From DASUXY01 sp036377675 (GTDB lineage Bacteria > Bacillota > Bacilli > Bacillales > Amphibacillaceae), in the NCBI GenBank assembly GCA_036377675.1, contig DASUXY010000015.1, positions 1-9,500 of the forward strand: a DNA stretch of 9,500 nt, in the 5' to 3' direction. Position 1 is the first letter of the stretch. Each line of letters opens with the position of its first letter. A program made the position numbers and the translations under genes. Under the pieces are notes generated by a model. The model was not told where the DNA came from and made no database searches. It saw only the letters and a program-made list of their open reading frames with translations. Positions 1-6,139 of this stretch are shown here, piece by piece.

Positions 1-1175
1 GATGGGTGATCATATGTCATCATATAATGATTGAGAGCAACATCTTGATTATTAATCTGCGGACGAATTGACTCAGATCGTTCATCTAAATAGAATTGAA
101 TAAGATCACTACCTGATTCCACTTTTACGGAAGTGATGCCATATGGGTAGAGTAGCTTCTGGAGGGACGTTTTTTCATTTATATTCAAGACTGCCTTCAG
201 CTCTTCTTTTTCTACATATTTGGAAAAGGTCTCCATATCAATGTGTCCATCCACTTGTTGGTCATAAGTCGGGGTATGGGAATACTCCCATCCTTTCCCC
301 GTATAAACGTCTTTCGTTTCAATTCTCCAGTAATGTGACTTTTTTGCAATCGCTTGAAAGACGACCGTATCATCTTGTTCAAGGGAACCACCAAGCATTG
401 AATCATCTTCTCGGTACCCACCTTTTTGACTCGTCGAATGTCCACTCCCTTGCCCAGTCATCTCCTTTACGTAAGAAATCGGATCGGGCCATTTGGCATC
501 CAATTTCGGAGCTGCATAACCAATCATAGCGGAAAAAGAGACGAAAAAGACGAGAGCGAGCAACAAAGGCAGCTTTTTTTGAAAAGAGGTGTTACCTAGC
601 GCTTGTTTTTTAAACTCGCTCATAAAATTAGATATTCCTAACGCTAAAAGCGAAATGATAAACGTTCGAATCACCGCTCCACCCGCATCGTACGTCGTAA
701 ATGTATCTAATATCGCCAAATAAATAAATGTAAGAATGACAAAGAGAAAAGCGTGATTCATACCGACAAACCAATGATAAATTAAATAGCTCATAAACCA
801 AATGAGTAACAGGAATAACCCAACTTGAAAAATTAAAGTCACATCATACCACTGTTGTTGAACAATGGCTTGGACATTTAGTGTTATTTCTGTAAATATA
901 TGTTCTAGCCACAACGTACTAAACATCGCTTCCTCAAAAAACAAGTGGTTAACAATCAAAAAGACTCCCATTCCTTTTAAAAGAAAAGAAATCCACCACT
1001 TTACTTGGAGAAACGTAACGGAAAAACAAAACAAGGCGTATAAAACGAATACAGTCATCTGCGTAGTCTGCATCATTTCCTTTACAGGATATAACCATTC
1101 CAAAAATAACAAAAACCCTAAAATATACAAAACGGCTGCATACGATAACGGACTTTTTTCTTGTGCGACACGCAT
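1..1175 (-). CDS. yebA: TgpA/YebA-type membrane transglutaminase-like protein, N-terminal part (runs off left edge)
   Basis: The frame is open from an ATG at 1175 to the window edge, giving 391 residues with no stop. Seen: several hydrophobic segments (about residues 11-29, 38-55, 60-78, 112-133, 138-157, 166-183 and 202-221). An extracytoplasmic stretch follows, containing LGGSLEQDDTVVFQA (261-275) and HYWRIETKDVYTGKGW (281-296), the pattern typical of the TgpA N-terminal domain (DUF3488). In the family a Cys-His-Asp transglutaminase core and a last membrane helix come next; they would lie outside the window, so catalytic residues cannot be checked. The start ATG shares one base with the stop of the DUF58 gene (TAATG) and has a GAGGTGA site 7 nt upstream, so coupled translation is likely. 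In B. subtilis yebA follows yeaC and yeaD and precedes guaA. Enzymatic activity is unproven for most homologues. The family call is firm; the function is not. Confidence 0.88.
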   Translation of the reverse strand, partial: MRVAQEKSPLSYAAVLYILGFLLFLEWLYPVKEMMQTTQMTVFVLYALFCFSVTFLQVKWWISFLLKGMGVFLIVNHLFFEEAMFSTLWLEHIFTEITLNVQAIVQQQWYDVTLIFQVGLFLLLIWFMSYLIYHWFVGMNHAFLFVILTFIYLAILDTFTTYDAGGAVIRTFIISLLALGISNFMSEFKKQALGNTSFQKKLPLLLALVFFVSFSAMIGYAAPKLDAKWPDPISYVKEMTGQGSGHSTSQKGGYREDDSMLGGSLEQDDTVVFQAIAKKSHYWRIETKDVYTGKGWEYSHTPTYDQQVDGHIDMETFSKYVEKEELKAVLNINEKTSLQKLLYPYGITSVKVESGSDLIQFYLDERSESIRPQINNQDVALNHYMMTYDHP

Positions 1176-2443
1176 TATACATTCACCTCTACCGGATGTT
1201 TCATAAGTTGCGTTTCTGTTAATAAATTGACCCAAACGCCTTGTTGGTCAAGTTGTTGGATGATTTGTTTGTCTTTTTTTGTTATCTTGTTTTCAGATTG
1301 AATGTAGATGAGCTGTACGCTCTTTTCACGGACACGCATTTCTTGAATAACATCTTTTAATAATTCGTTCAAATTCATTGTTACAATGATGACATGCATC
1401 GATTGAACTGAAGCGATTTCTTCACCTAACCTCATCGCAAATGATTGCTGTTTGCGTTTGCCCCATCGAAGACGCGTCAAATGTTGTTGAATAGCGCTAT
1501 TGTGTTTTGAACCATGTTGAATCTGGAAGTAAGAAGTTTCATCTGCAATCGATAAAAACCGAACGTGTGCTGTTTGTTTGCTCATTTTGCGGATGAACGA
1601 CCAAGTGATTTCTACAGCTCCTTCGAACGCTAATCGATTCACCTTCTCATCTGCACATCCATCTAAAACGATTAATATATCGGCACTCTTTTCTTGCTCG
1701 AACTCTTTCGTAATGAGCGTATTCTTGTTCGCTGACTGTTTCCAATCAATCCATGAAAACTTATCACCCGGGACATATTCACGGACACTACCCACTGTAT
1801 TCGTTTGATTTGAGCTAACGAGCGAAGCAGGGACTGCACCTTCGGCATGACTTCCTACTCGTTCGACGATTTGAAGCGGGCGCTCATCTGGATAAACGAC
1901 AAGTTGGTCGACAAGAGGAAAGGAACATTCCTTCGTAAGCAGGCCGAATAAATCCCCTACTTTTAACCGAACTTTTTTAAATGTATGTTCCCCACGTGGG
2001 ACTTTTGGTAATGAATAAGTCAACGTAAACGTACGTCGAAACCATGGGTGTGAAACCGTTTTACTGTCTCGCTGTATGGACAATTTTTCAGGTTGGTCCA
2101 AATAATAATACTTTTTAGGCCCACAATCTACGTGATGGATGGTCTCCGGTAACAGATCCTCACTTATACAATAAAACAGTGGAAAAGGAATTTTCCGCTC
2201 TACGTGGATAACTACTGTTACTTCATTGCCTGCCTCGCTCACTTGCGGAACAATGTGTCGCGTCACTTCCCACTTGCGAATCGGATAGACGAACAACGCG
2301 AATGGATATAATAAAATGGGGAGAAAACTATAAAATAAAAACCAACTCGTAAATCCCCCTTGCATCATCGCATAAGAAAATAACACGACAAACAAGAGTA
2401 AAACAATGGCGATTCTGCTCACCGAGCGAAAAGACTTTCTCAT
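1175..2443 (-). CDS. yeaD: DUF58 membrane-anchored protein (YeaD-like)
   Basis: A 422-residue protein with two N-terminal membrane helices (about 10-28 and 32-54) and a long soluble part. The DUF58 signature lies at 220-261: VREYVPGDKFSWIDWK, then LITKEFEQEKSADILIVLD. This Arg-x-Tyr, Gly-Asp, Ile-Asp-Trp, Glu and terminal Asp pattern defines the family, and the region after it has a von Willebrand factor A-like fold in related proteins. Length is normal for the family. The ATG overlaps the stop of the MoxR gene as ATGA, with an AAAGGA ribosome binding site 9 nt upstream. The next gene overlaps its stop by one base. Genomic pairing of DUF58 with MoxR ATPases is well known, and the protein is thought to be a partner or substrate of the ATPase. 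No enzymatic role can be read from the sequence. Confidence 0.93.
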   Translation of the reverse strand: MRKSFRSVSRIAIVLLLFVVLFSYAMMQGGFTSWFLFYSFLPILLYPFALFVYPIRKWEVTRHIVPQVSEAGNEVTVVIHVERKIPFPLFYCISEDLLPETIHHVDCGPKKYYYLDQPEKLSIQRDSKTVSHPWFRRTFTLTYSLPKVPRGEHTFKKVRLKVGDLFGLLTKECSFPLVDQLVVYPDERPLQIVERVGSHAEGAVPASLVSSNQTNTVGSVREYVPGDKFSWIDWKQSANKNTLITKEFEQEKSADILIVLDGCADEKVNRLAFEGAVEITWSFIRKMSKQTAHVRFLSIADETSYFQIQHGSKHNSAIQQHLTRLRWGKRKQQSFAMRLGEEIASVQSMHVIIVTMNLNELLKDVIQEMRVREKSVQLIYIQSENKITKKDKQIIQQLDQQGVWVNLLTETQLMKHPVEVNV

Positions 2444-3408
2444 CTACTAAATTCCTTTCGAATCGGTACGTTTGTATGATCGACAATTTCGGCAATGACA
2501 TCCTCTTCTGTTTGCCCATTGTATTTCGCTTCCGTCTTTAAAATAATCCGATGTGATAAAACGAAAGGAGCTAGTAATTTTACATCATCGGGTACGACAT
2601 AAGCACGATTCGTAATATAGGCATACGCTTTTGAAACGCTCAGCAACGCAAGTGTACCCCGTGGGCTCACTCCAAGGTCTATATCATCATGCGTTCGTGT
2701 CGTTGCTACTAAATTGACAATATACTGTTGAATATTTTCATCTACATACACATTTTTTTGTACGTCCTCTTGAACTCGAATGAGTTCTTCTTTAGTCATG
2801 ACAGGTTGAATCGCTTCAATAGGATGACCTTTTTCCGTTCGTTTTAATATTTCTACTTCATCATCGATCGTCGGATAGCCCATCTTGAGCTTTAATAAAA
2901 ACCGGTCGAGCTGTGCTTCTGGAAGGGGATACGTACCTTCATATTCGATCGGATTTTGCGTAGCCATTACGAAGAAAGGCTGTTTTAACGGAATTGTTTG
3001 TCCATCTACCGTAACACTTCGCTCCGCCATCGCTTCAAGAAGAGCCGCTTGTGTCTTCGGTGACGTTCGATTAATTTCATCTGCAAGCACAATTTGCCCG
3101 AAAAGAGGACCTTCACGAAATTCAAACGTCATCTCTTTCGGATTATAAATAGAAACACCTGTTATATCAGATGGTAATAAATCTGGGGTAAATTGAATTC
3201 TCTTAAAATCACAATCGAGCGATTTAGCTAATGCACGTACGAGCATTGTTTTTCCAACACCAGGAACATCTTCTAATAGGACATGCCCTTGTGCTAATAA
3301 TGCCGCTAAACTATATATAGCAACTTCTTCTTTACCAATCATTACATGATTTATATTATCTATTACTTTTTGGATTTTTTCGTTGTATACTGTTGGCTGT
3401 TGCAACAT
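2440..3408 (-). CDS. yeaC: MoxR-family AAA+ ATPase (YeaC-like)
   Basis: A 322-residue cytoplasmic AAA+ ATPase. Seen: Walker A EDVPGVGKT (46-54), Walker B IVLADEINR (106-114), sensor 1 VMATQNP (147-153), an arginine-finger region EAQLDRF (164-170), a sensor 2 segment GVSPRGTLAL near 247, and a C-terminal lid. Length and motif order match the MoxR/RavA-like class. These ATPases are believed to act as chaperones that remodel or activate partner proteins, usually encoded next door; here the partners are the DUF58 and transglutaminase-like membrane proteins. The ATG has GGAG 8 nt upstream and a second AAGGAG a little further out. It is the first gene of the three-gene overlapping operon, so regulation should be set just upstream, where a weak sigma-A-like promoter candidate (3435-3463) is visible. 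Confidence 0.95.
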   Translation of the reverse strand: MLQQPTVYNEKIQKVIDNINHVMIGKEEVAIYSLAALLAQGHVLLEDVPGVGKTMLVRALAKSLDCDFKRIQFTPDLLPSDITGVSIYNPKEMTFEFREGPLFGQIVLADEINRTSPKTQAALLEAMAERSVTVDGQTIPLKQPFFVMATQNPIEYEGTYPLPEAQLDRFLLKLKMGYPTIDDEVEILKRTEKGHPIEAIQPVMTKEELIRVQEDVQKNVYVDENIQQYIVNLVATTRTHDDIDLGVSPRGTLALLSVSKAYAYITNRAYVVPDDVKLLAPFVLSHRIILKTEAKYNGQTEEDVIAEIVDHTNVPIRKEFSR

Positions 3409-3656
3409 AACTTCGACTCCTACTCCTTCATGATACTTTAACTATACTAGAAACATCGTTCAAGCGAAAGAACAATCATACAACGTATAACTAATTTAAG
3501 CGCAGATGTCACATCATATTTTCCTCTGCTAGCGAGCAATGAAGCAAGCAACTCACTGTCTAACTATCTAAACATTTCTATTCACTCTGTTACTAAACTA
3601 GTCTTTTCATAATGAGAGAAATATATACATGCGTTATCATCAATCAGATAACGATA
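3409..3656. other. Stretch without a recognisable gene between a terminator and the MoxR operon
   Basis: No reading frame on either strand here has both a ribosome binding site and a plausible protein. A minus-strand site AGAGGA followed by ATG ATG TGA encodes only two residues. The stretch holds the weak promoter candidate and a 7-bp inverted repeat (arms 3632-3638 and 3647-3653, 8-nt loop) with no T-run on either side, so that repeat is not a terminator; an operator or RNA hairpin cannot be excluded. Confidence 0.5.
3435..3463 (-). promoter_or_regulatory. Weak sigma-A-like promoter candidate for the MoxR-DUF58-transglutaminase operon
   Basis: On the minus strand TTGAAC (3463-3458) and TAAAGT (3440-3435) are separated by 17 nt, each matching 4 of 6 bases of the consensus. 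An alternative -10, TATAGT (3446-3441), has no -35 at proper spacing. Transcription would begin a few bases before the AAGGAG site of the MoxR gene. Such matches are common in AT-rich DNA, so this is tentative. Confidence 0.3.
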
Positions 3657-3693
3657 GAAAAGTGTGTAGCAATGATGACCACAGCTACACACT
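3657..3693 (-). terminator. Rho-independent terminator after the small open stretch
   Basis: Perfect 10-bp inverted repeat: AGTGTGTAGC (3661-3670) pairs with GCTACACACT (3684-3693) around a 13-nt loop. Reading on the minus strand the stem is followed at once by TTTTC (3660-3656). The plus-strand side has no T-run, so the orientation is minus. The TAG stop of the upstream 39-codon frame (3687-3685) lies inside the stem, an unusually tight arrangement. Confidence 0.72.
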
Positions 3694-3806
3694 GAACATA
3701 AATTTATAGTATGCATCGTTTGGAACTTTAAAGTAAATCCAAACGAGTTTTTCATCAGGTACCTTTTCGAAAAATCCGACCGTCGAATAGAGCTTCCCGA
3801 CGACAT
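3685..3806 (-). pseudogene. Small open stretch of 39 codons with protein-like composition but no in-frame start
   Basis: One minus-strand frame ending in TAG at 3685 encodes the 39 residues VVGKLYSTVGFFEKVPDEKL followed by VWIYFKVPNDAYYKFMFSV. The mix of aromatic, charged and turn residues looks like a real small globular protein. An AGAGGA site (3822-3817) stands 10 nt before an ATG (3806-3804), but that ATG is in another frame; one extra base after it would give a 40-residue protein starting Met-Val-Val-Gly-Lys. The open frame continues upstream to 3873, through the preceding hairpin, with only TTG (3834, 3843) or ATT as possible starts. A terminator begins at the stop codon. This could be a small gene broken by a single-base deletion, a sequence error, a gene with an unusual start, or the remnant of a longer gene. 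I do not recognise the family. Confidence 0.4.
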
Positions 3807-3826
3807 GTTTTAGCCGTCCTCTACGT

Positions 3827-3860
3827 AAAAACAAGCAACGCAAATGTTGCGATGCTTGTT
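3827..3860 (-). terminator. Rho-independent terminator of the DinB-superfamily gene
   Basis: A 14-bp inverted repeat with one A-A mismatch (3830-3843 against 3847-3860) encloses a 3-nt loop. On the minus strand it ends in TTTTT (3831-3827), so it terminates transcription from the gene whose stop is about 60 nt upstream. The plus-strand side lacks a T-run. A TATAAT hexamer (3871-3866, minus strand) sits just before the hairpin with no good -35 partner; if it were active, the hairpin would instead lie at the 5' end of a transcript for the small open stretch. Confidence 0.72.
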
Positions 3861-3921
3861 CTGTAATTATATCTTAAATATGCCTATGAACTTACGATTC
3901 AAGACAATGATTCACACACGT

Positions 3922-4377
3922 CTACTCATGTTCTACCATTGTCGCTGTAATTTTACCAAGAGCATTAATGATACCTGCGTGCGTTCCTTCATGCCATGAA
4001 AGAAATTGAATCATTCCTTCAAGTGTTTCGATTTCGAGAACGTTGTCGCCGATTACGAGCGGCTTACTCAACTTTACATCACGATCGCCAAGCTGTACAC
4101 TAATTCGATCCACTTGTTCTCGTAAGGCCGATCGTATTGCATGACTCGATGGGACATCTCCATCCCAATCAGCAGGGCTCGTTCCATCTTCAAACAGAGG
4201 TACCCACTCCGGGTGGACAATTTCATAGCCATCGATTTCGGGTGCTAGAAATGTTTCAACAATGACAAAATTATGTCCAGCATTCCAGCGGATTGTATTG
4301 TTGAACCCAGGTGGTTTTAAATCCCACTGAGCTTCATCTAAATGTTTTAAATTACTCATTGTCGACATCCGAGACAA
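3922..4377 (-). CDS. DinB-superfamily putative metalloenzyme (four-helix bundle), start uncertain
   Basis: The frame gives 151 residues from a TTG at 4377. Seen: GFNNTIRWNAGHNFVIVE (24-41) with His35, and FLSWHEGTHAGI (125-136) with His129 and His133. This His plus HxxxH set is the metal-binding triad of the DinB/YfiT-like superfamily, whose members include thiol transferases and stress-induced proteins of unknown reaction. The substrate cannot be told. The start is doubtful: the TTG and the next ATGs (4368, 4359) lack ribosome binding sites, while the same frame stays open to a TGA at 4410-4408. The extra residues GTIETITQWK would complete the first helix expected in the family. GAGGAA (4409-4404) and AAAGGA (4417-4412) lie upstream, but the ATG at 4411 is out of frame. 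An ATT start at 4392 or a small indel is possible. It is a single-gene unit ended by the terminator at 3827-3860. Confidence 0.8.
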   Translation of the reverse strand: MSRMSTMSNLKHLDEAQWDLKPPGFNNTIRWNAGHNFVIVETFLAPEIDGYEIVHPEWVPLFEDGTSPADWDGDVPSSHAIRSALREQVDRISVQLGDRDVKLSKPLVIGDNVLEIETLEGMIQFLSWHEGTHAGIINALGKITATMVEHE

Positions 4378-4403
4378 TTTCCATTGTGTAATCGTTTCGA
4401 TTG

Positions 4404-4430
4404 TTCCTCATTCCTTTCCGACATAGTATA
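4404..4430 (-). promoter_or_regulatory. Ribosome binding sites and possible -10 before the DinB-superfamily gene
   Basis: On the minus strand TATACT (4430-4425) could be a -10 element, with no convincing -35 at 16-18 nt. It is followed by AAAGGA (4417-4412) and GAGGAA (4409-4404). The sites show that translation should begin near 4400-4390, upstream of the first canonical in-frame start, yet no ATG, GTG or TTG in the DinB frame lies there. Confidence 0.35.
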
Positions 4431-4590
4431 ATTTCATGCTAATAAACACACTTTAAAAAATCAATCAATTCGTTTGTAGATGAGCCAACCTTCATTATTT
4501 CAAAAGCGATGTCAAACATCTTTTAACAATGATGGAAATGAACTCGGAAGAACAGATGTCGTTTTTCTAAACGAAGGAAGATTTTTGATT

Positions 4591-6084
4591 TTAGTATATA
4601 GGATTGTTCTTCATTCCTTGCCATACATCCGTTTGCTCTAATTGGTAGGCAAGTTGTAATAGTTTATGTTCTTCTCCTTTTCCAGCAATTACTTGTACAC
4701 CAAGGGGTAAACCTTCTTCAGAAAGGTGAACCGGTAGCGACATTGCTGGTTGACCCGTTAAATTCGCTAACTGCGTAAACGGTGTGTAAGTTAAGCTCGG
4801 TAAAAACATGTCATAAATCAATTGTTGTTGCTCATGTTGATTGATTTCGTGAATCAGTGTCGCCAGTTCTTCTTGCTTCCTTTTACAATGTGTCAACTCT
4901 CCTACTTTCGGTGCTGGATAAGCCGTAGCAGGTGTAATATATAAATCATACGTTTCATGTAGAGTAGCCATCTTTTCAGCTGCTATATCCCATGAAGCAA
5001 GACTCGCTGAATATTCGGCGGCTGAAACAGATTGCCCAGCGACATAGAGAAGGTACGTTTCGATTTCTACATCATCCCTCGTAATCGTTCGCCCGATCGC
5101 TCGCTCCAATTGATGAATGACCATCGACATTTCCCCACTATTCATTAAATAATAGTCTTTCATGAGACGAATGCCGTCAACGTTATTGTCTGTTTCCTCA
5201 ACGGTATGGCCATTCTTCTCGAGCCATTGGACGATTTTTCCTACAGCTTGTTGCGCATCTTCAGAAACAGGTGTACCTACGGGTGACTTTGTCGTATAGC
5301 CTATTTTCAAGGGACGATCAAAGTCTTTCTTCATCGTTTCCCTATAACTACCTGGAAAAAGCGGTGTTTGAAAAGCTGCCTCTGGTTGCACGACTTGGAG
5401 AAAATCGAGCATCGCTGCACTATCTCGCACACTGCGACTGAGAACGAAATCGATGGATGCTCCTTGCCACTGTCGACCTACACCTGGTCCAATCGGCGTC
5501 CGCCCTCTCGTCGGCTTTAAGCCAAATAAACTTGTAAAGGAAGCGGGAATTCGAATCGAGCCACCTCCATCACTCGCTCCAGCAATAGGAACAATCCCTG
5601 CTGCAACTGCCGTAGCCGCCCCACCACTCGAACCACCCGGTGAATGTTCATCGTTCCACGGATTTCTTGTCGAACCGTGCAATTCAGGTTCAGTAATATT
5701 TTTTAAACCGAACTCAGGTGTGTTCGTATGACCGATAAACAAAAAACCTGCATCGCGTATTTTCTTTACGAAATTGGAATCTTCTTTAGCAACTACATCT
5801 TTTAATAACTTAGATCCTGAGGTAAGTCGTTCTCCTGCTAGTGATTGAGAAATATCTTTTAATAATAAAGGAACCCCGAAAAATGGTCCTCGCTTACCAT
5901 TCATTTGCTCCATTTCTTGTAAAACTTTTTCGCGACGATGATGTGTAACAGCATTTAATGTTCGATTCACCTTTTCTAACTGTTGAAAAGCTACATCCAC
6001 TACTTGTTTTGGCGTAACTTCTTTTCGGCGGATCAACTTTGCTAATGCCGTGGCATCCAATCGGATGTATGTCTGTAAATCCAT
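4591..6084 (-). CDS. Amidase-signature hydrolase, similar to 6-aminohexanoate-cyclic-dimer hydrolase
   Basis: About 497 residues, the usual length for amidase-signature enzymes, which hydrolyse C-N amide bonds with a Ser-cisSer-Lys triad. Numbered from the upstream ATG at 6090, the triad is Lys78 (LLLKDI), Ser154 (SPGGSSGG) and Ser178 (SDGGGSIRIPA); the 24-residue gap between the two serines is standard. Family landmarks HTNTPEFGLK, TRNPWN, LKPTRGR, SLPVHLSEEGLPLGVQVIAG and the C-terminal half match NylA-like amidases better than GatA. The true substrate is unknown; NylA-type enzymes act on cyclic or linear amides. I start it at ATG 6084, because GAGGTG stands 7 nt before it but only 3 nt before the ATG at 6090. 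It lacks a signal peptide, so it is cytoplasmic. It lies 49 nt after the permease gene with no terminator between and may share its transcript. Confidence 0.9.
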   Translation of the reverse strand: MDLQTYIRLDATALAKLIRRKEVTPKQVVDVAFQQLEKVNRTLNAVTHHRREKVLQEMEQMNGKRGPFFGVPLLLKDISQSLAGERLTSGSKLLKDVVAKEDSNFVKKIRDAGFLFIGHTNTPEFGLKNITEPELHGSTRNPWNDEHSPGGSSGGAATAVAAGIVPIAGASDGGGSIRIPASFTSLFGLKPTRGRTPIGPGVGRQWQGASIDFVLSRSVRDSAAMLDFLQVVQPEAAFQTPLFPGSYRETMKKDFDRPLKIGYTTKSPVGTPVSEDAQQAVGKIVQWLEKNGHTVEETDNNVDGIRLMKDYYLMNSGEMSMVIHQLERAIGRTITRDDVEIETYLLYVAGQSVSAAEYSASLASWDIAAEKMATLHETYDLYITPATAYPAPKVGELTHCKRKQEELATLIHEINQHEQQQLIYDMFLPSLTYTPFTQLANLTGQPAMSLPVHLSEEGLPLGVQVIAGKGEEHKLLQLAYQLEQTDVWQGMKNNPIY

Positions 6085-6139
6085 GTTCATTCACCTCTAT
6101 CTATATTCCGATTGTAACATAGAGTGACTATCTTCCCAT

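Noticed and set aside
143..529. Plus-strand open frame of 128 codons
   Set aside because: It lies wholly opposite the transglutaminase-like gene, has no ribosome site and no recognisable motif; it is a shadow of the minus-strand coding sequence.
865..1206. Plus-strand open frame of 113 codons
   Set aside because: It is antisense to the membrane region of the yebA-like gene and crosses the yeaD-yebA junction; low-complexity Lys/Asn/Ile content and no ribosome site.
3582..3806. A 74-codon minus-strand frame from the ATG at 3806
   Set aside because: It has a ribosome site, but it reads straight through the terminator at 3657-3693 and its residues are less protein-like than the alternative frame ending at 3685.
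4502..4524. Imperfect hairpin with a short T-run downstream of the amidase gene (minus strand)
   Set aside because: The stem is AT-rich with a 2-nt bulge and the T-run is only four bases, mostly inside the stem; too weak to call a terminator.
4378..4590. Possible hidden small gene in the gap between the amidase and the DinB-type gene
   Set aside because: Apart from the start region of the DinB-type gene, no frame on either strand combines a ribosome site with a plausible protein.
6085..6139. Possible terminator or promoter between the permease and amidase genes
   Set aside because: Only a 4-bp stem (ATAG/CTAT) and no -35/-10 pair at acceptable spacing were found.
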